64,000 nucleotides of DNA, taken from the NCBI GenBank assembly GCA_025059715.1, contig JANXCE010000003.1:1-64000 (forward strand), in the 5' to 3' direction. Source of the DNA: Caldimicrobium sp. (GTDB lineage: Bacteria; Desulfobacterota; Thermodesulfobacteria; Thermodesulfobacteriales; Thermodesulfobacteriaceae). The notes beneath the pieces were generated by a model. That model searched no databases. It saw only the letters and a list, made by a program, of their open reading frames with translations, and was not told where the DNA came from. Shown one piece after another: positions 35,401-45,244 of the stretch (the stretch's first letter is position 1; every line of letters starts with the position of its first letter). Made by a program: the position numbers and the translations under genes.

Positions 35401-38055
35401 TTATGTCTCGTATCCTAAACCTCGTATAAGGTCTTCAATTCTTTTTAGTCTCGAGTATGATTCTTGATAGATTTTTCTCTCCTTTTCAATTATTTCTCTC
35501 GGTGCTCTCTCAATAAATTTAGGATTTTTCAATTTAGTTTCTATCAACAGAAGCTTTTCTTGAATTTTGATCTTTTCTTTCGTTAATCTTTCTCTCTCTC
35601 TTTTAAAATCAATAAAATCTTTAAGATTTAGATATAGTTCTCCAGAACTTAAAAGACTTATGACCTCCCCCGGTTGCCTTTGATGATCTTCTGATAAATG
35701 GATGGTATTTATACGAGCAAGAAACTTAATTACATCTACTTCAGCTTCAATTTTTGTTAATATTTCTTTATTATTTTTGTAATACACAGAAATATTCCTT
35801 TGTGAGGTCAGATTGTATTCTGACTTTATATTTCTTATAGCTACAATTAATTCTCTAAGAAGCTCACAAATAAATTTCTCCTCTTTGGAAATTTCACGGG
35901 CCATGTATTTGGGATAGGACTCCTTTAGTAAAAAGGCTGTTTCTTTATAGGGTAGATAACTCCACAACTCTTCAGTAATGAAGGGGATAAAGGGATGTAG
36001 AAGCCTTAAAGTCTGGGTAAAGACATGATATAAGATGGATCTTGTTTCCTTACTTCTTTCCTCCTTTTGGAGATAGACCTTGGAAATTTCCAAATACCAA
36101 TCACAAAATTCGTCCCAAAAGAAATGATAGATGCTCATGGCTGCTTGATCAAACTCAAATTCTTCGAGCTTTTGTCTCACTCTTAGAATAGTTTGATCTA
36201 ATCTGTTAAGTATCCACTTGGAAAAGGGTGATAAATTGTCAAAATCAATGTTATTGAGATCTTCTTTTTTTAAATCTTGTATGTTTGCTAATATAAATCT
36301 TCCTGCATTCCATATTTTGTTGATAAAATGTTTATAGCCTTCTATGCGCTCAACAGATAATTTGATGTCTCTGCCCTGTGCAGCTAAGGCTATTAGAGTA
36401 AATCTTAGGGCATCACAGCCATATCTTTCTATCATCTCTAAGGGATCAATAACATTACCTTTACTTTTACTCATCTTTTGGCCTTTCTCATCTCTAACTA
36501 AGGCATGAATATAAACCTTATGAAAGGGCACGGCCCCCATAAAGTGTTCTCCCATCATAATCATTCTGGCAACCCAGAAAAATATAATATCAAAACTGGT
36601 TACCAACACTGAAGTAGGATAAAAATTTTTTAAGATCTCAGTTTTTTCTGGCCAACCCATAGATGAAAAGGGCCAAAGGGCTGAAGAAAACCAGGTATCA
36701 AGCACATCTTCATCAGGCCTAAGATTTCTGGCTTGACACCGAGGGCAGTTCTCAACCTCCTCTTCCCTACTTACCACTGTCTCTCCGCAGGATTCACAAT
36801 ACCAGACAGGAATTCTATGTCCCCACCAAATCTGTCTGGAAATACACCAATCTCGTATATTCTTCATCCAGTCAAAATAGAGATTTTTCCAAGATTGGGG
36901 ATAAAATTGAATAAAATCATATTCTACTGAAGCTATGGCAGGCTGGGCCAAAGGTTTCATCCTCACAAACCACTGCTTGGAAAGTAAAGGCTCAATTATG
37001 GTGTCACAGCGATAACAATGCCCTAAGACTACATTATAATCTTCTTCCTTGATAAGGAAACCTCCCTTCTCTAAATCTTCAAGAACTCTCTTGCGAGCAG
37101 CGAAACGATCAAGTCCTTGATAGGGTCCTGCCTCGGAAGTCATCCTCCCTGCTTCATCAATAACTTTTATAAAGGGCAGTTTATGTCTCTTTGCAATCTC
37201 AAAATCATTAAAATCATGGGCTGGAGTTATTTTTACTGCTCCCGTGCCAAATTCAGGGTCAACTTGGTAATCTCCCATAATAGGGATAACTCTATGAATT
37301 AGGGGAAGAATAACTCTTTTCCCAATCAAATGGGTATACCTTTCATCCTCAGGATGAACTGCTACCGCTACATCACCAAGCATAGTTTCTGGCCGAGTTG
37401 TGGCAACTACTATAAAAGTCTCGCCCTCTTCCAAGGGATATTTAATATACCAAAGTTTTCCAGCCTTAGGTTCGAAGTGAACTTCAATATCCGCAAGAGC
37501 GGTGTTACATCTTGGACACCAATTAATAATGTAATCTCCTCGATAGATTAACCCTTCCTCCCAAAGTCTGCAAAAAACTTCTCGAACCGCCTTAGAGAGT
37601 CCTTCATCCATAGTAAAACGTTCGTAACTCCAACTACAACTTGCTCCCAATTTTTTAAGTTGCCGGATTATTTGACTTCCGTAGAGTGCTTTCCAGTTCC
37701 AAACTCTTTCCAGAAACTTTTCTCTACCTAACTGCTCCCTGCTGAGTCCCTCACGAGCAAGTTCCCTTTCTACAACATTTTGAGTAGCAATTCCAGCGTG
37801 ATCTGTGCCGGGGATCCAAAGAACATCATAACCATCCATTCTTTTGTAACGTGCCAGAACATCCTGCAGAGTGTTATTCAATGCATGCCCAATATGTAAA
37901 GATCCAGTGATATTAGGAGGAGGAATCACCATAGAAAATTTAGGCTTCATTGGATCATAAAGTGGCTCAAAGAGACCCGCTTTTTCCCAAAGGTCATACC
38001 ATTTATCTTCTACTTCCTTCGGATCGTAGCTGGGAGAAAGCTTCAGCTTTTCCAT
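35401..38055 (-). CDS. valS: Valyl-tRNA synthetase
   Basis: Charges tRNA-Val, 884 residues from the chosen ATG. Class I signatures: LHIGHA near residue 54 and KMSKS near 528. The editing domain sits between (ATTRPETMLGD), the anticodon-binding domain follows, and a C-terminal coiled-coil arm ends the protein. The start at 38055 has AGAGGA 8 bases upstream and lies 16 bases after the argB stop. The longer frame into argB is not credible. Confidence 0.97.
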   Translation of the reverse strand: MEKLKLSPSYDPKEVEDKWYDLWEKAGLFEPLYDPMKPKFSMVIPPPNITGSLHIGHALNNTLQDVLARYKRMDGYDVLWIPGTDHAGIATQNVVERELAREGLSREQLGREKFLERVWNWKALYGSQIIRQLKKLGASCSWSYERFTMDEGLSKAVREVFCRLWEEGLIYRGDYIINWCPRCNTALADIEVHFEPKAGKLWYIKYPLEEGETFIVVATTRPETMLGDVAVAVHPEDERYTHLIGKRVILPLIHRVIPIMGDYQVDPEFGTGAVKITPAHDFNDFEIAKRHKLPFIKVIDEAGRMTSEAGPYQGLDRFAARKRVLEDLEKGGFLIKEEDYNVVLGHCYRCDTIIEPLLSKQWFVRMKPLAQPAIASVEYDFIQFYPQSWKNLYFDWMKNIRDWCISRQIWWGHRIPVWYCESCGETVVSREEEVENCPRCQARNLRPDEDVLDTWFSSALWPFSSMGWPEKTEILKNFYPTSVLVTSFDIIFFWVARMIMMGEHFMGAVPFHKVYIHALVRDEKGQKMSKSKGNVIDPLEMIERYGCDALRFTLIALAAQGRDIKLSVERIEGYKHFINKIWNAGRFILANIQDLKKEDLNNIDFDNLSPFSKWILNRLDQTILRVRQKLEEFEFDQAAMSIYHFFWDEFCDWYLEISKVYLQKEERSKETRSILYHVFTQTLRLLHPFIPFITEELWSYLPYKETAFLLKESYPKYMAREISKEEKFICELLRELIVAIRNIKSEYNLTSQRNISVYYKNNKEILTKIEAEVDVIKFLARINTIHLSEDHQRQPGEVISLLSSGELYLNLKDFIDFKRERERLTKEKIKIQEKLLLIETKLKNPKFIERAPREIIEKERKIYQESYSRLKRIEDLIRGLGYET

Positions 38056-38071
38056 AAATATTCCTCTCCCC

Positions 38072-38950
38072 TTAACTGATAATCTGAGTTCCAAGACCTT
38101 CGTCAGTAAAAAGCTCAATTATAACGCTATGAGGAACTCGACCATCAATAATGTGAACCTTCTTAACCCCAGACTGAAGAGCCTTTCTTGCGCTCTTTAA
38201 CTTGGGTATCATACCTCCTTTTGCAACACCACTATCTAATAAATTATCAATCTCTTCCAAATACAATGTGGAAATTAAATCACCAGATTCTCCTTTTACT
38301 CCCTCCACATCTGTTAAATAAATTAATTTTTCCGCTTTTAGACTGCTGGCCACAGCCCCTGCTACCAAATCCGCATTAACATTATAAGCCTCCCCTTCCG
38401 GACCTACACCTACAGGAGCAATAACGGGTATAAAATCGCTCTCAATTAAGGTAAATAATACCTCAGGATTAACCTTCTTTACTTTCCCTACCCTTCCTAT
38501 ATCAATGATTTCAGGAGGTCTATCTTCACCCGAATATTTATAAAGATTCATCTTTTCTACCTCTATAAGATCTCCATCTCTACCCGACAGCCCCACAGCT
38601 TTACCACCAGCCTGATTAATAAGACTTACAATTTGCTTATTTACCGTTCCCACAAGAACCATTTCTACCACATTCATAGTCTCCTCATCCGTAACTCTTT
38701 GACCCTCTACAAATACGGGTTTTAAACCCATTCTCTCCATTACCTGACTAATCTGAGGACCTCCTCCATGCACTATAATAGGCTTTATCCCTACATATTT
38801 CATTAAAACTACATCCTTAGCAAAAGCCTGCTTTAGCTCTTCATGAATCATGGCATGCCCGCCATATTTAATAACTACAATTTTCCCAAAAAACTCCCTA
38901 AAGTAGGGTAAGGCGGAAATTAAAATTTTAGCCTTTTCAATAATATTCAT
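38072..38950 (-). CDS. argB: Acetylglutamate kinase
   Basis: Second step of arginine synthesis, 292 residues. VIKYGGHAM near the start, IVHGGGPQISQVMERMGL, GLSGRDGDLI and NVNADLVAGAVASSL are family marks. An N-terminal helix is present as in arginine-sensitive hexameric forms. It lies between the cupin gene (4 bases upstream) and valS. Confidence 0.97.
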   Translation of the reverse strand: MNIIEKAKILISALPYFREFFGKIVVIKYGGHAMIHEELKQAFAKDVVLMKYVGIKPIIVHGGGPQISQVMERMGLKPVFVEGQRVTDEETMNVVEMVLVGTVNKQIVSLINQAGGKAVGLSGRDGDLIEVEKMNLYKYSGEDRPPEIIDIGRVGKVKKVNPEVLFTLIESDFIPVIAPVGVGPEGEAYNVNADLVAGAVASSLKAEKLIYLTDVEGVKGESGDLISTLYLEEIDNLLDSGVAKGGMIPKLKSARKALQSGVKKVHIIDGRVPHSVIIELFTDEGLGTQIIS

Positions 38951-38954
38951 TTAA

Positions 38955-39290
38955 TTACCACAGAGCTGGTGCATGAACTATATAACATCTCATGGTAACC
39001 TTTCCTGTATTCCTCACACCATGCTCTTTTTTTGGTGCTACAACAACCACATCCCCCGCTTGGATTTTTGACCACTTCCCTTCTAAGTAAACTTCTCCCT
39101 CCCCTGAAAGAACAAAAATACTATCTACCTCTCTTTCATGAGTATGAATAGGAATCTGAACCTGAGGCTCAATCTCTAAAACAGTAATACTCAACTCAGG
39201 GTAAAGCTCCTTAGTTACCACAAAGCCTATCCTAACACCCTCAAATTTTGGATGAGGTTTCATCTCTAAATTAGAAATAGCAACCTTCAT
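38955..39290 (-). CDS. Cupin-domain protein
   Basis: Small single-domain cupin, 111 residues. The metal motif reads HTHEREVDSIFVLSGEGEVY, and the second motif is KKEHGVRNTG. Such proteins can be sugar isomerases, dioxygenases or sensors; no specific activity is evident. It precedes argB by 4 bases in the same direction. Confidence 0.85.
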   Translation of the reverse strand: MKVAISNLEMKPHPKFEGVRIGFVVTKELYPELSITVLEIEPQVQIPIHTHEREVDSIFVLSGEGEVYLEGKWSKIQAGDVVVVAPKKEHGVRNTGKVTMRCYIVHAPALW

Positions 39291-39315
39291 AAACCCTCCT
39301 AAAATTGGTTTGAAA

Positions 39316-41430
39316 TTATTCTGATTTTACCCTATAAATCACCACATGGGGAAAATCATCATAGACTAATTCAAAATAATGGGGGTCATATTTTCTTAGA
39401 AGAAACATTTCATTAAAAAGCGTCCTATCTGAAGGAGGCTTTAATAGAAAAAGTCCTACTTGATTATTAGCTCCTCTAATAATTTCTACCACATAGCCTT
39501 GATCAAAAAACTTCTTACTTTCAAGGTGTTTACCATCAGAAAAATAGTATTCTTTAATGGGAATACGCTCATTCCTTACCGAGAGAGTTCCACTATTGAG
39601 ATCTATCACCACATTTTCAAGTTCAGGACATTGTATGATATTGTTGGCTATTATTTTACAGTAAGAGGGCATTATTATCTCCCCAAAGATTCCTTCTTTT
39701 CTTTGAAAATCGTAGCTACCAAAATAGTGAATCCAGCCAAACTTAGGAATCAAATCTGAGGTAAAAACCCAATAAACAGGTTGGGGTAGTGGTTTAGAAA
39801 ATTCCCCACTCCTAATCTTTCTTAGAAGCTCTTCTGGAGTTAAGCCCTCTTTTAACAATCGGGCAATACCCGTGAGTCCATAATTGGAGATAAAGGAAGT
39901 AATTAACCATCCTTCCCTGGGATTATCAGTAGCAAAGGATCGAGCAATAAAATAGGTTTTAGGTGATGCTTGCGAACCTCCGTCGTGAAAAACCGCTCTT
40001 CGGGCATAGAGTTGAATAGCATAGCCATAATCCCACCAGGTCCAAATAACTGAATCCTTTGGGGTGTTTTCCCTAAGCCACTTAAATCCCTTAGCATGTG
40101 CTATTTCAACTTTTGGAGTGCTTAGAAGTCTAAGAGCCTCCATTTGAGTGTAGAGAGTAGCAAGAAACACAAGAAAACCAATCAGCCCTAAACTTAACTC
40201 TTGTTTAAATCTTTCTTTAAAATACCCTAACCACGGAAGAATTCTTTCAAAAAGAAAGTGCACTAAGAAGCCTAAACCTATTCCTATGAAGGGGGATAGA
40301 TACATTGAAAAACGAGCACCTGAAAAAAATACTAAAAGACCTATTCCGAAAAAGGGGAGAAAAAAAATGGAGGTTCTCAAATAAAAAATGAAGAACAAGA
40401 AGGCTCCCATTAAACCAGTTAATCCAAGGTATTTGTTATAAGTTGCTGAATTTAGGGCTTCCCAAAAGGTAAGTTTCTGAAGTTCTGAAATTGACATAAA
40501 GATATTGGGAAAATCCTTAAATAAGATATCCGCGGAGGTGGGACTCTTTATGTTAAAAACAAGAGTTTTTACTTGTTTATAAAGAGAAATTGGTCCTGCA
40601 TGAAGATACCACATCTGGGGTAGAAGGAGGATTCCCAAAAAAAGGAGATCTCTCTTAGTTATATTAAAGGTAATATTTTTTCTGAAAATAAGAGCTTTTA
40701 AAGGATCCCAAAAATAAGCTATTAAAAAGGTCAATACCAAAACAAAATTAAGATTGGGATGGGCATACCAGAGTTGATAGAATATAAGGGTGATACTACT
40801 TAAGATGATCCAGAAAAGCTTGGCCTTAAAGTTTTCACTTCTAAAAAAGTAGTAAAAAAATAAACCTATAGTAAAAGGAAGAGTTAGATTGAGAATGTCA
40901 TGGTCGAGGCGCATTAATCCTGTGCGTCCAAGATACATAGGTGAAGCAACCGCTACCAACCCCCCAAGAATACCAGCAAGTGGTAGACCTAAACTATTAA
41001 AGTAAAAAAACAAAGGAACTACAACAGACACCGCCATAATAGGTATAAGATAGTAGCTTAGCCAGGCAACCGAGACTCCTGTAACTTGAGAGAGTTTGTA
41101 AAAAAAATAACTAATAAAGGTGCTCGCCAAATTATATTTTACCGTAAAGGTGAGTTCAGGGGAAATTCCCTCTGGAAACCTATTTTCTGGATAAAAACGA
41201 AAATGATCTATGGATCCATTTTTAAAGAGTCCTTCTTTCATATCTAAGGCATAGCGAGCAAAGTAAAAGGAGTCATACTCACTGTAAATAGGTTCATTTT
41301 GAAAATAAAAACTCTCATTTTTCCTCCAAGTCTCGATATCATCAAAACGCACAATAAGTCCAAAAGCGATAACAATTAGGAATAAGGAATAATAAAGATA
41401 CTTTACGAGAATCGAAAGTCCCTTGGTCAT
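39316..41430 (-). CDS. STT3/PglB-type oligosaccharyltransferase
   Basis: Membrane enzyme that transfers a lipid-linked glycan to asparagine in N-X-S/T. It has 704 residues: about 12-13 membrane spans (residues 15-440), then a periplasmic domain. The catalytic WWDYGYAIQ motif lies near residue 462. The first acidic motif lies near residue 48-52 in a SEYDSFYFARYALDM segment, and DHD (LDHDILN) lies in a later loop. No glycan assembly cluster surrounds it; galU is at 51.2 kb. It is flanked by fixX (21 bases away) and the cupin gene (25 bases away). Confidence 0.88.
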   Translation of the reverse strand: MTKGLSILVKYLYYSLFLIVIAFGLIVRFDDIETWRKNESFYFQNEPIYSEYDSFYFARYALDMKEGLFKNGSIDHFRFYPENRFPEGISPELTFTVKYNLASTFISYFFYKLSQVTGVSVAWLSYYLIPIMAVSVVVPLFFYFNSLGLPLAGILGGLVAVASPMYLGRTGLMRLDHDILNLTLPFTIGLFFYYFFRSENFKAKLFWIILSSITLIFYQLWYAHPNLNFVLVLTFLIAYFWDPLKALIFRKNITFNITKRDLLFLGILLLPQMWYLHAGPISLYKQVKTLVFNIKSPTSADILFKDFPNIFMSISELQKLTFWEALNSATYNKYLGLTGLMGAFLFFIFYLRTSIFFLPFFGIGLLVFFSGARFSMYLSPFIGIGLGFLVHFLFERILPWLGYFKERFKQELSLGLIGFLVFLATLYTQMEALRLLSTPKVEIAHAKGFKWLRENTPKDSVIWTWWDYGYAIQLYARRAVFHDGGSQASPKTYFIARSFATDNPREGWLITSFISNYGLTGIARLLKEGLTPEELLRKIRSGEFSKPLPQPVYWVFTSDLIPKFGWIHYFGSYDFQRKEGIFGEIIMPSYCKIIANNIIQCPELENVVIDLNSGTLSVRNERIPIKEYYFSDGKHLESKKFFDQGYVVEIIRGANNQVGLFLLKPPSDRTLFNEMFLLRKYDPHYFELVYDDFPHVVIYRVKSE

Positions 41431-41451
41431 AGTTTTACTTATCCACTTTAC

Positions 41452-41748
41452 TTATCCAAATTTATAGTTTACGCCATAGCCTCCACGGGGATAGGACCAC
41501 TCAATATTTCTTGAGGGACAGCCCACTCTACAGGAGCCGCACTCAAGGCAAGCTTGATAACCCACTATAATTCTTCCCTGACTATCCAGCCTATATACAC
41601 CTGCTGGACAAAAGTTTAAACAAAACTTATCCCTACATTGGAGACATAAGTCATGATTTTTGACTCTTAAATGAGGAAACTCTTCATCCACAAAAAACTT
41701 TACACTGGAAATCTTTTCATCAATATTTATCGTCAAATCCTTTACCAA
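41452..41748 (-). CDS. fixX: FixX ferredoxin-like protein
   Basis: Small iron-sulfur partner of FixC, 98 residues. Two cysteine clusters near residues 35-48 and 66-76 (CLQCRDKFCLNFCP; CLECGSCRVGCP), with INIDEKISSVKFFVDEEFPH at the N-terminus as in FixX. The TTG start at 41748 has GGGAGG 5 bases upstream and overlaps the fixC stop by 7 bases. The GTG/ATG-like extension to 41790 would be unusual for the family. Confidence 0.9.
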   Translation of the reverse strand: MVKDLTINIDEKISSVKFFVDEEFPHLRVKNHDLCLQCRDKFCLNFCPAGVYRLDSQGRIIVGYQACLECGSCRVGCPSRNIEWSYPRGGYGVNYKFG

Positions 41749-43058
41749 AGGAACCTCCCTATCTTCACGAAATCCCTTAAAATTCCCCAATAACCTCTTT
41801 TTTTCTTTATTATACCAAAGATTTCTCGGATTACATCCCTTTTGTAACGACCTTGAGCAGAAAAATAGAGACTACATATATCATATATCATCTCTGGATA
41901 AACTTGAAACAAGTGTGAATTTGATAGTAAAAAGGTCTTTAAATCCTTTAACATCACTAAATCTTTGTATATAAAACTATCTTTAAAAAGTTCTTCATAT
42001 CTTCTTAAGCTCCTCTCGGTGAAATCTCCCTTTTCAAAGGCATAAAAAATAGCTTCTGCTGCCATAAGTCCTGAATATATGGCTAAATTTGTGCCCTCTC
42101 TGAAAAGAGGATTTACTAAGCCCGCGGCATCACCTACCACTAAAACCCCGTTACCATAAGGTTTAGGAAGTCCCTTTATCCCCCATTCGGGAATTAGATG
42201 AGCCCCATATTCCAAGGTCTCTGAGCCCTTAAAAAGTTCTCTAAAATAGGGATGTAGCTTAGCATACTCCAAAATCTCATAGGGTTTAAGATTTAAATCC
42301 ATTAGACTCTTCAGAAAAATGCCTATTCCAAAGGATATAGTAGTTTTATTAGTATACAAAAAGCCTGTTCCAGGAAGACCCTTAGTGATCTCTCCAAAAA
42401 TTTCCACTGCCAAACCCTGATTGTTGCTTAATCCAAACCGAGCCTCTAATTCACCCTTGGGTAGTTGTAATACTTCCTTTACTGCTAAAACTACTTCTTC
42501 TGGTTCAAAAGTTTTCGTAACAAGACCCGCTTTTTCAGTTAGTAGACGGTTAACACCCTCTGCAATGACGACTACTTTTGCTTTAATGGTGGCAGGACTT
42601 GGATCTTCAAAACTTGTAGGTCTATCTACTATGACTCCTTCGATAAATCCATTATTTCTTATAAAATCAATTACCTTAGTTTTAGGGGCCAAATCTATTC
42701 CCTTTTTCAGAGCGTATTCTGAGAGAAAGGCGTCAAACTTCGCTCTAAGAGCAGTAAAGGATTCATCCGCTCTTTTTTTAGTGTGCAGTATCTTTACTAC
42801 GCCTTCCTTGGATAGAAAAAAATAACCTTCTTCAGTAACAGGCCTTTCCACTGGAGAAGGATCAACCTCAGGAAATTCGGGAACAATTTCTTTGATAGAA
42901 GAGGTATATACCACACCTCCAAAGAGATTTTTAGCCCCACAAAATCTACCTCGCTCAATGAGAAGAGTTTTTAAACCCTTCTGTGCAAGTTTAATCCCTG
43001 TAGATAAACCTGCTGGTCCTCCACCTATGATCACCACATCATAGAGATATTTATTCAT
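41742..43058 (-). CDS. fixC: FixC electron-transfer flavoprotein:quinone oxidoreductase
   Basis: FAD-binding dehydrogenase that links electron-transfer flavoprotein to the membrane quinone pool. VVIIGGGPAGLSTGIKLAQKG at the start, and LVVGDAAGLVNPLFREGTNLA near the middle. It is 438 residues. It overlaps fixB by 8 bases. With FixA, B and X it forms the complex able to bifurcate electrons between ferredoxin and quinone in other organisms. Confidence 0.95.
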   Translation of the reverse strand: MNKYLYDVVIIGGGPAGLSTGIKLAQKGLKTLLIERGRFCGAKNLFGGVVYTSSIKEIVPEFPEVDPSPVERPVTEEGYFFLSKEGVVKILHTKKRADESFTALRAKFDAFLSEYALKKGIDLAPKTKVIDFIRNNGFIEGVIVDRPTSFEDPSPATIKAKVVVIAEGVNRLLTEKAGLVTKTFEPEEVVLAVKEVLQLPKGELEARFGLSNNQGLAVEIFGEITKGLPGTGFLYTNKTTISFGIGIFLKSLMDLNLKPYEILEYAKLHPYFRELFKGSETLEYGAHLIPEWGIKGLPKPYGNGVLVVGDAAGLVNPLFREGTNLAIYSGLMAAEAIFYAFEKGDFTERSLRRYEELFKDSFIYKDLVMLKDLKTFLLSNSHLFQVYPEMIYDICSLYFSAQGRYKRDVIREIFGIIKKKRGYWGILRDFVKIGRFLW

Positions 43059-44046
43059 AAAATCCTCTTTCCCTTTTCAAAGCCCTAAGCAAAGCTTGAG
43101 CTATCTTCTTCCAATCTCCTATTATACCTAAATCCGCAATTTTAAATATTGGTGCCTGGGGATCAGTGTTAACTGCAATTATATAATCAGAGTTTTGCAT
43201 ACCTGCACGATGTTGTATGGTTCCAGAAATTCCAAAGGCCATATAAACCTTAGGTCTAACAGTCTTACCTGTTTGCCCAACCTGATGGTCATAAGAAATC
43301 CAACCTGCTTCAACCGCCAATCTTGAAGCCCCAACTTCCCCTCCTAATTCGTTAGCAATCTCCTGCAATAACCCAAAACCTTCTTTACCGCCCACCCCTT
43401 TACCACCAGCTACTATAACTTCCGCATACTCAAGATTAACCATCTTCTCCTTAGGTATAAAATCTAACCGTTTAACCTTGGCCTCTTCTTCCTTAAACTC
43501 AATTTGTTCTCTAATAAGTTCTCCTCTATGGAGAGGCTCTCTCTCCGGTATTGAAAATATACGAGGACGCACGGTAGCCATTTGGGGTCTATGCTGGGAA
43601 CAAACTATTGTGGCCATAATATTGCCACCATAGGCTGGTCTTGTCATAAGGAGATGCCCCGTTTCTTTATCAATAGTTAGCTCAGTCACATCCGCGGTGA
43701 GTCCTGTCTCTAATTGAGTAGCAACGCCTCCTGCTAAGTCTCTACCTAAGGGTGTTGCACCAAGAAGTAAAATTTCAGGTTGATACTTTTTAGCTAACTC
43801 TGAAACTCCCTTTACATAGGGAATATGGCGGTAGTATAATAAAACTTCATGTTCTATAAGATAAACTCTATCTGCTCCATAAGAGAATATCTCTTCCACT
43901 AAAAGTTCAACCTGATAACCAAGGAGAACTCCTGCCACTTTTCCAGATAAAGCCAAAGCTAATTTTTTAGCAATACCAAGAAGTTCGAAGGATACTGGAT
44001 GAATGATTCCCCTTTCTTGCTCAATAAATACCCATACTTCTTTCAT
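43051..44046 (-). CDS. fixB: FixB (electron-transfer flavoprotein alpha subunit)
   Basis: 331 residues. The C-terminal FAD-binding signature is present (YMAFGISGTIQHRAGMQNSD), with PIFKIADLGIIGD after it. It overlaps fixA by 4 bases (ATGA-type). Confidence 0.96.
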   Translation of the reverse strand: MKEVWVFIEQERGIIHPVSFELLGIAKKLALALSGKVAGVLLGYQVELLVEEIFSYGADRVYLIEHEVLLYYRHIPYVKGVSELAKKYQPEILLLGATPLGRDLAGGVATQLETGLTADVTELTIDKETGHLLMTRPAYGGNIMATIVCSQHRPQMATVRPRIFSIPEREPLHRGELIREQIEFKEEEAKVKRLDFIPKEKMVNLEYAEVIVAGGKGVGGKEGFGLLQEIANELGGEVGASRLAVEAGWISYDHQVGQTGKTVRPKVYMAFGISGTIQHRAGMQNSDYIIAVNTDPQAPIFKIADLGIIGDWKKIAQALLRALKRERGFYE

Positions 44047-44858
44047 AAAAGTCCCTTCTCTTTTAAAACTCCAATTATTTCTTCTATAACCTTCTCCAGA
44101 GGGACTTCTTCTAAATTATAAATTTTTCCCTGCTTTTTAAGTTCGGGAGTAAAGACTTTTTTTACCTGAGTAGGAGATCCCTTTAAACCCAATTTTTCTC
44201 TCGTAAAAATGACAGGTCCCTCTGCGGTAAAAACCTCTGGTTCCGCCTTGGTGGCCTTTATTACTTGTTCTAAGGGAACAAAGGGAGTAGCACAGAGCTC
44301 TTTCTCACAGGTGAGAAGGACAGGTAAAGAGGCCTCGAGAACTTCAACCCCTCTTTCAATTTTTCGATGAACAATAATTTTTTTATTTATTAAATCAATA
44401 TCTTGAAGTTTAATCACATAGGTAATAACGGGAATATTAAGTCTATTAGCTACACCAGGACCTACCTGTGCGGTATCACCATCAATAGCTTGCTTTCCAA
44501 AAAGAAGGAGATCAAAGGGGTCATCTTTTTGTAGAAATTTTATGGTTTCTGCCAGGGTATAACTTGTAGCGAGGGTATCAGCACCAGCAAACTTTTTATC
44601 ACAGAGGAGAATAATTCTATCCGCTCCGAACTCAACTGCCTCCCTGAGAGAGGCTTTTGCTTGGGGAGGCCCCATAGTAATGACCGTGATTTTGCCCCCG
44701 TATCTTTGTTTCAATTCACATGCTAAACTGAGGGCCACAACATCGTAAGGATTAGTTATAGAGGGAATTCCCTCTCTAATTAAAGTTCCTGTCTCAGGAT
44801 TTATTCTAATATTAGTGGTATCTGGAACTTGTTTTATAGAAACGAGAATATTTAGCAT
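44043..44858 (-). CDS. fixA: FixA (electron-transfer flavoprotein beta subunit)
   Basis: 271 residues with ISIKQVPDT-like start (VSIKQVPDTTNIRIN) and the nucleotide segment VITMGPPQAKASLREAVEFG; DGDTAQVGPGVANRL is the family mark. The first gene of fixABCX. It lies 10 bases after the FmdB-type gene on the same strand, so it may be co-transcribed from the tRNA-Leu promoter. Confidence 0.96.
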   Translation of the reverse strand: MLNILVSIKQVPDTTNIRINPETGTLIREGIPSITNPYDVVALSLACELKQRYGGKITVITMGPPQAKASLREAVEFGADRIILLCDKKFAGADTLATSYTLAETIKFLQKDDPFDLLLFGKQAIDGDTAQVGPGVANRLNIPVITYVIKLQDIDLINKKIIVHRKIERGVEVLEASLPVLLTCEKELCATPFVPLEQVIKATKAEPEVFTAEGPVIFTREKLGLKGSPTQVKKVFTPELKKQGKIYNLEEVPLEKVIEEIIGVLKEKGLL

Positions 44859-44868
44859 AGAAAAAATT

Positions 44869-45120
44869 TCACTTCGTATGTCCCGGTAACTCTAAATGTG
44901 CACAAGTGCCAGTGGGACAGCGATGGGATTCTGCTATTCGTGGCCTGTTGTCCAATTTTTTTGAAGAATTTCCTAAAATAGAATGGACTACACTCATCAA
45001 ACGTTCTACCTCAGTGGAACCACAAAATCCACAACAAACCTCTTTTGCTTCATCCTTACTTTTTAAGAGCACCTCAAAAACTTCACCACAATCGGAACAT
45101 CTAAACTCAAATAGGGGCAT
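44869..45120 (-). CDS. FmdB-type zinc-ribbon protein
   Basis: 83 residues starting MPLFEFRCSDCGEVFEVLL, the typical FmdB/CxxC_CxxC_SSSS start, followed by a second CGFCGS pair. A later CPTGTC sits near residue 70. Start at 45120 follows GAGGT; the longer frame upstream would run into the tRNA gene. Function of the family is not established; it sits between tRNA-Leu and fixA. Confidence 0.85.
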   Translation of the reverse strand: MPLFEFRCSDCGEVFEVLLKSKDEAKEVCCGFCGSTEVERLMSVVHSILGNSSKKLDNRPRIAESHRCPTGTCAHLELPGHTK

Positions 45121-45147
45121 AGAGACCTCTACTGAAGTTTTCTTGAA

Positions 45148-45233
45148 TGCCCGGGGCCGGACTCGAACCGGCACGGAGGCGTTCCTCCAGTGGATTTTAA
45201 GTCCACAGCGTCTACCTATTCCGCCACCCGGGC
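45148..45233 (-). tRNA. tRNA-Leu (anticodon UAA)
   Basis: 86 bases on the minus strand. The acceptor stem GCCCGGG pairs with CCCGGGC, discriminator base A. The anticodon stem-loop GTGGA-CTTAAAA-TCCAC gives UAA. It has a long variable arm as in leucine tRNAs, and the T-loop TTCGAGT. CCA is not encoded. A promoter lies 12 bases before the 5' end. Confidence 0.97.
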
Positions 45234-45244
45234 AATTTTTAAAA

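Noticed and set aside
38056-38118. ValS start at 38118
   Set aside because: It overlaps argB; ATG 38055 with AGAGGA upstream gives the normal start.
45121-45174. Longer start of the FmdB-type gene at 45174
   Set aside because: It would run into the tRNA-Leu gene; ATG 45120 has its own ribosome site and gives the standard N-terminus.
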